Positions 22,640 to 31,411 of a DNA stretch of 64,000 nucleotides are shown piece by piece; position 1 is the first letter of the stretch, and every line of letters begins with the position of its first letter. The DNA is from Sipunculus nudus (Eukaryota; Annelida; Sipuncula; Golfingiida; Sipunculidae), in assembly GCA_026874595.1 (NCBI GenBank), contig CM049322.1:51425386-51489385 (forward strand), given 5' to 3'. The position numbers were made by a program, and so were the translations under genes. A model generated the notes under the pieces. The model was not told where the DNA came from and made no database searches. It saw nothing but the letters and a program-made list of their open reading frames with translations.

Positions 22640-25600
22640 ATAATAAGTTGTTAACAAAATGGGAATGGCACAAATTTTATGAAAATAAAAAAAAAAAGAA
22701 TGTTTTGGCAACAGACGTCTTTATCTGTTTGTGCCGATATTGAACAGCGTAGAAATTGAACTCAAGTATCGGGAGTGGGCGCCCCTGGCTCAAGTGGTTC
22801 AAGACTTAAATAGTCTCTTAGTGAAAACACATGCAAAACACTGACCTCAGATATAACATACCTTCTTTTAACAGTTTCGGAAACACTAATTTATACTTAC
22901 GAGGCCACAGCAATGCTATTTTGAACATGCAAATTTTGACATTCTCCAAATACACTGCCTCTCTGATGAAGTTTTGTCGAAAGTCTAGTAGTCCCATTTC
23001 CTCTCGTAAAAATATCTTGTGCATCTTTGGACGTCATACCAGATCGGTCGTGATAGAGCCTTTGGGGGAAAGTTGGTTAAAAGGTACATTTGAGTATTAG
23101 CGTGATATTGGGGCAGACGAATAAGTGATAATCAGCTTCATGGCAATAAAGTCATAGACAAACGGGGGTACACTGTGGACAAAGATGATTGAATCCAAAT
23201 ATATAATTTAAAAACCACAGCTATAATAAAAATAATAATGTCTATATCTTGGTTCATAGAAAAGAAATAAGCCAGTAAAAGCAAATAAATATAGCCGCAG
23301 GATATATTACTGCTTGAGCATGATTTACGGTTTCATAAAGAGCACTGAGAATAACAGTCACGCCATATAAGCGGAAACTTGCATAAGGATTATACTCATT
23401 TTAAAAAATACCATTTTCCATCAAATGAAATGTCAGCTGCCGGTACAATTTCTCCAGTGTTTTTCCGTGATTTTTATATAGTTTGGAACATTTAGTAAAA
23501 TAGTTTGGTACAATTCAAGAGTGATCATAAAATTGACAGTTATCTTTATAAAATAAATTTTTCTCTTATCTTCTTTATGTTACTTTGTTCACATATTAGA
23601 TATCTTTTTACCATGTTAACATTTTATTTCACATTTATTAGGCCGCGTAGCAATTTTCTAGACCAAAAATAATTAGTTTTCCGGTGACCAAACTTAAATT
23701 TTATTACATTTTAATGGGTTGCGAAGTATTTAAAATTCTGTAGGGTGTCGAATGTCAAGAAACAATATTATCCCATTTTACTTATTTGCTTTGAAGTTAG
23801 GTGTTAATGATTTTGTTATGGTTAAATAAAAAAAATTCTTTACATTTTGTTCTTTTGGTTGTGATTTTTTGGCTTGTTCCCAGGAACGATGTGTAGTTGG
23901 GTTTAGGCCCAACCTTAATGTTAAGATTCTTAAACGTAATTCATGATCCATCTCGTGTTTATTATTAGTAGATCTGAAACCGGTATGAACGCCACGAGGA
24001 TCTAGAAATGTCTTTGATATAAAGAGGTCAGTGTAATGTATCTTGACCTTTGACATCAAGAATAAGTCATTGTAATCTATATTCGGTGAGCTATGTGAAA
24101 AAAATTTGAGTTCCCTCTATAAGTCAGATAGACAGAAGTAGTAGCAGTTCGACATAGCCCATTAGGAACTTCTAACTTAGCACCTATTTGGAGTTCTGAT
24201 TAAATCTTCTTTAAAATCTTGCATAAGAATGTTTCCTATTTCCTAGGGGCTAAGGGGGAAAAGCATGATTGTGAGCACTCTGAAAGTCATTCTACCCATT
24301 ATTCAAGGTTCCTGAACAAATATTTCCACTAGATCATAACAATAATAACTAGAATACGGGTAGTCGACAAGCGACTACGTGTATTCGCTGAAATCAGAGT
24401 AGGACGGGTGAAGTGAGGCATGGATTGAGTGGCAAGGGGAATTAGTGTTGCATATTGGCGTGGATGTCTGCCACGTAAACATGATTGTAGGTGGTGCCAC
24501 CTGTTATTTGAAAGAGAAACTATCCAAGATGTAAACAAAGTTTCCAGTGATCTCAGAGTTCTTTTCTGGAAACGAACGCGGCGGCGGAACCCGGTCCAAA
24601 ACATAGTACCTGCAAAACTTTGTTTTGGCGGATACAATTAATACATGCATCACCTTTACGTCAAATTCATCAGAGCGTAATGACCAAAGGGTCACCAAAA
24701 GATGTATTCCTTTTAATAGACAGTAAAATCGCTTTAATCTGCTCCTCGAGAGCCTGGTGTAATGGTTCTCCGACATAACTTTCACTTTTAAAGCTGTGCA
24801 CACAAAACATTGTACAACTGACTATTGTAACGTTTCAAAACTGCCTGTTAACAAAGCACTGGTGTTATTTTGTTCATATTTAGCATAAAGATTCCTGTTT
24901 ATATTTCCCACATGCCAGGGATTCACCCACAGTCTTTGTGCTCAAACCCTTTGTCCTAATGATTCGAATGAGCCAAAAAAAAAAACACTCCTTTACACAG
25001 TCGGCTTTCAATGCCTATGGTTGCGAGAGCTATATTTAAGACAATATAGTGACGTAACAAAGCTAGGCATCATAAAAGTTGTTCGCGTATGACGTCACAT
25101 TGACGTCATTAGCTGGAATTGCTATATTTCTGTTCTACAGTAATGAATATATCGCAATCATTAGGAAGTGTCTTGTTATATCTTCGATTATTCGTCTCAT
25201 AAATTCAGTACAAGGTGACACATCATTATTCACGCAGTCGGCGCAATAACTCGAAGAACCTTTACTATACAACCTTTCATGCTGTCTCCTTTGCATAAAA
25301 AAAATATCCGGGGAAAAGCATACTGACATGGGAACTGGTACAGAATACACGTATTCTATTTGGGAGAGTCTCCCAAATTATGCAGATTTCATGCCTGTCA
25401 GATGATTGACTGATTAATGTTTACATTATCAACAGTAACTTGATGGTTGCTCGCAACTGCTCTGCTCTTGATTATTCGTTGAATGAATATGCGATTAGGG
25501 TTTCATAGAGTTGATTGTGTGGTCAGTTGAGTGAATAAGAAAATGTACTTCGTCAGGGAAGCATGATCAATATTTTCCCACTTAACACATTGATAGAAGC

Positions 25601-26516
25601 TAGAGGATTTTTTCAAGATCACTGGATGATACCAAAAATTAGATAAGTTCTAGCCGATCGACATTTAAAATCACCCCTTGTAATCTTGCATTACATTTGC
25701 CATGGCACATTTTGTTCAAGTAGGCACTGTTGAATAAATGTCCTCCTGATGAAAAAAATGGAATAAAGCTTTTACATTCTTAAACGTGGAAGCAATGGAT
25801 CAAAAACTGCAAGTTTTATTAAAACTTTAGAAGACTATGTCAAGTTTAACTATTGTCAAATCAGACCAAGCAGCTCGGATCCAGGGAGGAATGCAGTGTT
25901 TGGTGGCCACTGCAGTCTAAACACATACGCTTGATCGTTGTTCTCTGCTTGTCAGTCCACAGGTAAACGTTGTGTTTAATAAACACTATGGTCAAGGCAG
26001 TGTTTAAATTGTGATATCTTTTCTGTCTAAACATACCGGCTACATATACTGCCCAAATTATGCAATTTTTGCGCTTGCCAGGTAATTGACTGTTTACATT
26101 GCCAACGATAACTCGATTGGTTGCACACCACTGCTCCTCTCTTGATTATTCATCAATTGAATATACCATTAAGGCCACAAAGAGTTCATGGTTAGGTAGT
26201 TCTATTTATTGCTCTGTCCGAAGATGGTCCCCTATATGGTTTGTTTGTTAATTCATTCAGACCGAGGGGTAGAGCCGTCGAATGATGGGAGGTTTGGATT
26301 ATAGGTTATTATCTGCCAGGTAATTATCAGCCAGTTGCAATGTAAAGCAGTCAATGATTTGACAAAATTGGAAAAATTTGACTTGATTATTTACTGTAGG
26401 TTTATCTTTGTTCTGAACACGTGATTATGAAGTTCGAGTTGTTTAAAAAATATTTCTGTTTGGGATACAGTCATTTCAGATAATATGGCAATTGGTAGGA
26501 CATTGCATATCGCAAA
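22640..26516. other. Intergenic stretch, no gene supported
   Basis: Mostly A+T-rich unique sequence. A tRNA-like A-box phrase (TGGCTCAAGTGGTTCAAG) occurs at about 22787 but has no B box, so it is not called. The tandem CRE pair at 25090-25108 is listed separately. Confidence 0.4.
25090..25108. promoter_or_regulatory. Two perfect cAMP-response elements 3 bp apart
   Basis: TGACGTCA occurs at 25090-25097 and again at 25101-25108, separated by CAT. A related TGACGTAA lies about 45 bp upstream. CREs bind CREB/ATF bZIP dimers. There is no recognisable gene start within 1 kb, so the regulated gene, if any, is unknown. Confidence 0.45.
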
Positions 26517-27382
26517 GCCTCATCCAGAAAGGGGGTAATCGTAATCAGTAATCGTAATCGATTGCAATCAATTACATTTTTTTTTATATTTTCAGCAGTG
26601 TTATCGTTATCGTAATCAATTACTTTGCCTATGTAATCGTAATCATGGTGATTATATATGATTACATAGATTACTTTTTTATACTTTAAGTTTGAATAGA
26701 TACAATTATTGTTTCTTTATAACATGACCATTCATGATTACTAGTGATTAAAAACATCGATAAGAATTATTAACTGAGCTATGTTTTCAGCCATCAAATG
26801 AATAAATGATAGGTTATGTATCTGATGGAAGCTCAGTTAAGTGAGCCAGTTGAGAGATTGTTTAGTGTTGCTAAGCTGCAAAGTTGTCCGGCCCGACCGC
26901 TGCTGCCTCACGAATGCTTTGTTTGAGAGGCTGATGTTTATGAAGTGCAATAAGCATTTGTGATTGCCAAGATCTTTCCTGAAGCAATTTGACAGTACAT
27001 CATGGACATCAAAACTGTTGCTTTTTGTAATTGATTGATCTGTTTTTTTTTTCCTTACTTTATTTGATTTATTTTTATGACCACTTTTATACATTTTTCA
27101 ACTTCGACTTTGGCAGGATCACTGTTCATTTTATGACCTGTGTAAAATACCATAAAGTTTACAGTGTGTAAATCTTGTGTTGTCTGTTCACTTTATTGAC
27201 AAAATTCAGGTTTGTAATCATGACTGCAATCATGATTACTTTTTGAAGTAATCATAATCGTAATCGATTACACTTATTTGTTTTAGCAATGTATTCGTAA
27301 TCGTAATAAATTTCTTTGCATATGTAATCGTGATCGAAATCGATTACATATATCTAGTAATTACCCCATGTCTGGCCTCACC
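26517..27382 (+). mobile_element. Decayed hAT transposon with 8-bp target duplication
   Basis: The element body is 26525-27374 (850 bp). It starts with CAGAAAGGGGGTAAT and ends with ATTACCCCATGTCTG; the ends are inverted repeats with two mismatches. They are flanked by GCCTCATC (26517-26524) and GCCTCACC (27375-27382), an 8-bp target duplication with one change. Both subterminal regions are packed with AATCGTAATCGATTAC-like repeats. An interior fragment retains the C-terminal part of a hAT transposase. TIR starting CAG, the 8-bp duplication and the protein remnant agree on hAT. Confidence 0.85.
26837..26963 (+). pseudogene. hAT transposase C-terminal (hATC dimerisation) remnant
   Basis: The frame starting at 26837 reads L-S-E-P-V-E-R-L-F-S-V-A, the characteristic hATC motif. 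After about 20 bases the reading continues in another frame, from about 26892 to the stop at 26961. That part includes R-P-D-R, L-F-E-R-L-M-F-M-K-C-N, again typical of hAT C-termini. One frameshift and loss of all upstream domains make it non-functional. Confidence 0.8.
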
Positions 27383-27387
27383 ACTCT

Positions 27388-28121
27388 TTAGGCCCCTTTT
27401 CCATGCGCGCGGAAACGCGCGCGTTTCCGCGCGCTGAAAAATCGCGCAAGTGTAAATCAGGTATACCTTTTCCATGCAGGCGGAAACGCGTTTCCGCCTG
27501 TTTCCGCGCGCGTGTGAAATGAACATCGTGCGATGCGCGATTTTTCAGCGCGCGTTTCCGCGCGCGGAAAATCGCACCAGTGTGAATCATGTGTCCCTTT
27601 TCCATGCACGCGGAAACGCGCGCGGGTGAGCCTGCTTGTGGAGGTCAAGGACGCGAATGCAGTCTGATTGAGGACGCCCCAGCATAGGCCTCTATCATGC
27701 ATGGCGACAAGTCATACTTAACTGCTGTTCTACTTGTCTACTTTAATGCATGATTATATATATATTATATAAACATATATATGTGCGGCGAGGGTGTTAA
27801 ATATCTTATTACCGACTGCGGTAGTTAATAATCTTCTCATATATAGCCTATATACGACCCCCGCCCTCCTGTCAATAGCACACTACCGTAAAAAAAAACT
27901 ACGTTCCTGCAAATATAATGAAATTTTAAATGTATACATGCATAAACTGAACAGACACATGCTTGGCATGGTGCCGGGAAGGCTGTGGGACGGTTAATAC
28001 CTTGTGAAAACAGGTCACGCGAAGGGGGAATTTTGATAAAACGCGCGCGTTTCCGCGCAAATGGAAAAGCTCAATTCAGCGCAACTTTTTCAGCGCGCGC
28101 GCGCATGGAAAAGGGGCCTTA
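27388..28121. mobile_element. PIF/Harbinger-type MITE with TTA target duplication
   Basis: The body is 27391-28118 (728 bp). It is bounded by inverted repeats beginning GGCCCCTTTTCCATGCGCGC and flanked by TTA on both sides (27388-27390 and 28119-28121). A 3-bp TWA duplication is the hallmark of PIF/Harbinger insertion. The subterminal parts repeat GGAAACGCGCGCG/CGCGCGTTTCCGC several times, giving alternating CG tracts in otherwise A+T-rich DNA. Interior open frames are by-products of these repeats; no transposase or Myb-like protein is seen, so it is non-autonomous. Confidence 0.75.
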
Positions 28122-28439
28122 TAGAGATATGTGACATGCCGTAAAACAAGATCTACAGTGATTTCACACTGAAATCAAGTGCATCCCTGTTATGCTAACA
28201 TTAAGATATTATTCTGAGTGATAGGTATGCTTTTGCGTTGCCTTCAAACAATGTGCTATGTGAGATCCATGAGTGTTGTACCAGAGAGACCCAGAGGGTA
28301 ATGCATCAAGAGATTAAATGAACACTTGCGAAAGGCAAAACAATAGAGACGTCAACGGAAGGGGCTGTACAACTTGTCAAAGCTGGAGGGTCATAAACGT
28401 AGTTTAGCGAACCTGGGAGCTCATGCGATGGTTAGGCGT

Positions 28440-29640
28440 TGTTCGTCGCCTGTATGTTTACCAATACTCTCTCGAAAACGGCAGGCGCTAGCATCACCAA
28501 ATTTTATGCAAAAAATCTCTATCGGATTTTGCTAATTTTTTGGCTAACTGCATTTTCTTAGATTTTATAGGGAAAAGGCTTGAAACCCTTTAAAAATCTT
28601 CTTCTCCGAAACTGTTCAGCCAAATTGTCCAATATTTCAAAGAGATTTCTGGAACAATATCTCTCAAGTTTGTTCAAATGGTTTAAAGTTCGGTGATTTT
28701 TGGCCGAGTTACAGGAAGTTGAACTAAGTCATCTGTCCAAAAATCATACTAGAATTAAAATCTCAGAAACGGCTGGAGCTATCATCACCAATTTTTATGC
28801 AGATAATGGTCACATGAGTAATATTTGAAATTTAGGTATTGGTGGCGACATCTGCATCGATCTTTTCTGTACTGGGTTCATCAGTACATTAATCCATATT
28901 TCTCAGGATGAGGAGCTAGCATTCCAAAATTTCATGCAAAAATCTGTCACATATGAAATGTTTTGGGATTGAGTGTTTGTTGCGCCACCTGCATTAACTT
29001 ACATTTTAAGGGGGGAAAAGCTAAAAAAATCCTTTGAAAATCTTCTTCTCAAAAAACATTCAGCCAAATGGTTCTTTATTTCACGGAAATGATCCCAGAG
29101 ACCCGGTCTCTCAAGTTTTTTTCCAATGGTTTTGTTTGGATGAATTTTGGCCGAGTTACAGGAATTTGAAATTAGTCATTTGGCAAGTAAGCATACTAAC
29201 ATAACAATATCAGAAACAATAGGAGCAAGGCTCACTAAATTTTGTACAAATGTTTGTCACGTGACTAATATTTGAAATTGCAGTTTTTGTGGCGCCACCC
29301 ACATCGACCTGTTTGTTACAGTCAGAAACCTTGTAATTTCAGCCACCTTCAGCTTTCAAATGATTTTATGATGAAACTGTCAAGCTGAATGGTTGATTTT
29401 TTTCACAAGAATATTCTAGAATAAGGGTTTTTAAATTGTGTAAAAAAAGGTTGGTTTCATTGATTTTTGGTAAAGTCATAGAAAGCTTAAGTTTGTCTTG
29501 AGGCTATTAGTAAGCCTATTTCAAATTTACGGCTGCAATAGTCTCCTTCCGCAAATCTGGTGTTTTAATTTATGTAACATTGCATAAAAATTATCCTTAG
29601 GTGGCCTTCGTTCAAGTTTACTTAAATGATTTTTGGCACA
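28440..29640 (+). repeat. Diverged tandem repeats, about 437-bp unit
   Basis: Phrases such as CTTCTTCTC...CAGCCAAAT and GGCCGAGTTACAGGAA recur at about 28605 and 29041, with a more decayed third copy from about 29340. Internal phrases (GGAGCTA(G/T)CAT, TGTCAC(A/G)TGA, GTGGCG(A/C)CA) keep the order. It is non-coding. Confidence 0.6.
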
Positions 29641-29814
29641 ATTATTAGACCTTTAAAAATAAAAGGACATCTTTTGATATTCTGAACATTTTTTATTTTG
29701 AAAAATCTTATGAATGCGTCAGCTTTAAAATCCTTTTAGCCAAAGACTTTCAGTATGTGTTAACAGATTTACTATCAGGCCAAGATTGTGTCTGTATCTA
29801 TAAATTGCTTGAAT

Positions 29815-30175
29815 CTATTTCAGATTTGGCAACAGTCCAAAGGTAAGCCTGGAACTATTTATAGGTTTGGCAGATTGCAAACTTTACCAGATAAGGCAAC
29901 AGGTCAAGAGTTCACTCAGTGCAGCCAGGTACAGGTCAAAAGTTCACTCAGTGCAGTAGCTGCATTTTATTTATAGCTTTGGCAGACTGCCCACTGCTTC
30001 AGATTTGGCACTAAAGTTCAGCCTGGGTCTATTTATAGCTTTAGCAGACTGCCAACTGTGTCAGATTATGATACAGGTCAAGAGTTCACTCAGTGCAGCC
30101 AGGTACAGGTCAAAAGTTCACTCAATCTAGCCAGGTGCAGGCCAGGAGTTCACTTAGTGCAGTAGCTTGAGCCAG
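29815..30175 (+). repeat. Nested tandem repeat, GTTCACTCAGTGCAG
   Basis: A unit of about 180 bp is duplicated: CAGGTCAAGAGTTCACTCAG is found at about 29895 and 30074. Within each unit a sub-repeat of about 31 bp (CAGGT(C/A)...GTTCACTCAGTGCAG) occurs two or three times. No gene is associated. Confidence 0.7.
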
Positions 30176-30940
30176 CAATTAGTCACAGTTCACTCAGAGT
30201 AACTGCCTTTCTAACCTAAGCCTAGTCAGCCCAGTGCATCAAACTCAAGGGAAGTATGATGTATTTGCCTAATATTTTGACCTGTCTGTGCGTCTTTGAT
30301 GGCTTTTTTGTTCACAAGGCAGGTTTCCCCACCTACAATGACTCTTGCAGTGTATGCCTCTGCTTATTTCTACTGATGAATTTGATACATCAGCCTGAAT
30401 TTGGGCATATGTATATATCTCTGATAGTTTCGTTGTATACAAGACTGATGGTGCCAGCTTCAATCATTGTTGTGTTGTGTGCACCCATGCCAGAGTTTCA
30501 GCAGTGATGTTGTGTAACTGTTTCTTGTTAAAAATGTTTAGTACTTGCATTGTTCTTATAAATGTTACACATGAACTTGAAAAGCAATGGTCCAGCATTG
30601 AAGCATTATACCTGGTGTATATCCCATTGCACAGGTTCACATTAGGCCAGTACATCTTGTTTAATAAAAGAATGTGACACAGCTTATTGTGTTTAAAAGC
30701 TAAAAAAGGTAACTATAGTGAATTGAATGACAATGCCAGTGATAACGGGACTTCTTTTTTAAGTTGCCAGTTGAGCTTTAAAACAGATAAAAAAAAGATG
30801 GATAAAGATAATGAAAATTAGGACAACAAGGTGGAGGGAGAGTCAATACATGATGACTGGGACATTTAGAAGTGTCGGATAAACTCATTTACTGAACAAT
30901 CTCCAATGGTTTCCATAAATTTAGAAAACCGTAAAAAATG
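30176..30940. other. Intergenic stretch, no gene seen
   Basis: Short open frames only. Nothing recognisable before the 3' end of the minus-strand DRC12 gene. Confidence 0.4.
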
Positions 30941-30944
30941 GCAT

Positions 30945-30950
30945 TTTATT
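30945..30950 (-). promoter_or_regulatory. Candidate polyadenylation signal of DRC12
   Basis: TTTATT on the plus strand reads AATAAA on the minus strand, about 330 nt after the DRC12 stop codon. The length of the 3' UTR is inferred. Confidence 0.4.
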
Positions 30951-31108
30951 TTCAAATAATGTAACAATATATTTATCTTGAAAGTTCATTTCCATTTCAT
31001 CACATACTGTTAAAAGGGGTACACAGTGGAGATGAATACAGTAAAGGTGTCCCTGACAGATATCACTCTTCTAGTATCTGCTTGGTATCTACTGCATGCT
31101 TGGACTGA

Positions 31109-31238
31109 TCACATGATTTATCACCTGAAGGATCTTGTGATTGCATGATATATCACCTGAGGGATCTTGTGATCACATGATATATCACCTGAGGGATCTT
31201 GTGATTACATGATATATCACCTGAGGGATCTTATGATA
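31109..31238. repeat. 32-bp tandem repeat, four units, in the presumed DRC12 3' UTR
   Basis: Units starting ATGAT(A/T)TATCACCTGA(G/A)GG begin at 31113, 31145, 31177 and 31209, exactly 32 bp apart and nearly identical. They lie 45-175 nt past the DRC12 stop codon on the minus strand. Confidence 0.9.
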
Positions 31239-31282
31239 CATTACATGACTGTGTGGCTCTCAGGTACAATAATATAATTTTA

Positions 31283-31411
31283 TCACAAATCTAGAGGATT
31301 AAGTCCAAATTCTAACAAAGTCTGTTTATTTTGCGCTTGAATCATGGTTGACTTGTCTTCCCATTTGCCTTTAGCTCCATCAATCTTCTCTATTAGCTTG
31401 TCCAGAGCATC
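31283..31411 (-). CDS. DRC12: DRC12 coding exon 6 and stop
   Basis: Acceptor CTTTTTTCAG. It encodes residues 157-198: DALDKLIEKIDGAK, then the C-terminal EFGLNPLDL and TGA at 31285-31283. Confidence 0.92.
   Translation of the reverse strand, partial: DALDKLIEKIDGAKGKWEDKSTMIQAQNKQTLLEFGLNPLDL

Noticed and set aside
22787-22830. tRNA A-box-like phrase TGGCTCAAGTGGTTCAAG
   Set aside because: No B box or SINE body follows, so it is not supported as an RNA gene or SINE.
25135-25350. 71-residue minus-strand open frame with protein-like composition
   Set aside because: No recognisable motif, no splice sites or neighbours to extend it; could be an old transposon scrap but nothing supports it.
27344-27702. 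Three overlapping minus-strand frames rich in Arg/Ala
   Set aside because: They are translations of the GCGCG terminal repeats of the Harbinger-type MITE.
31109-31238. CRISPR-like regular repeats
   Set aside because: Head-to-tail 32-bp units without spacers in a eukaryotic gene's 3' region; a minisatellite.
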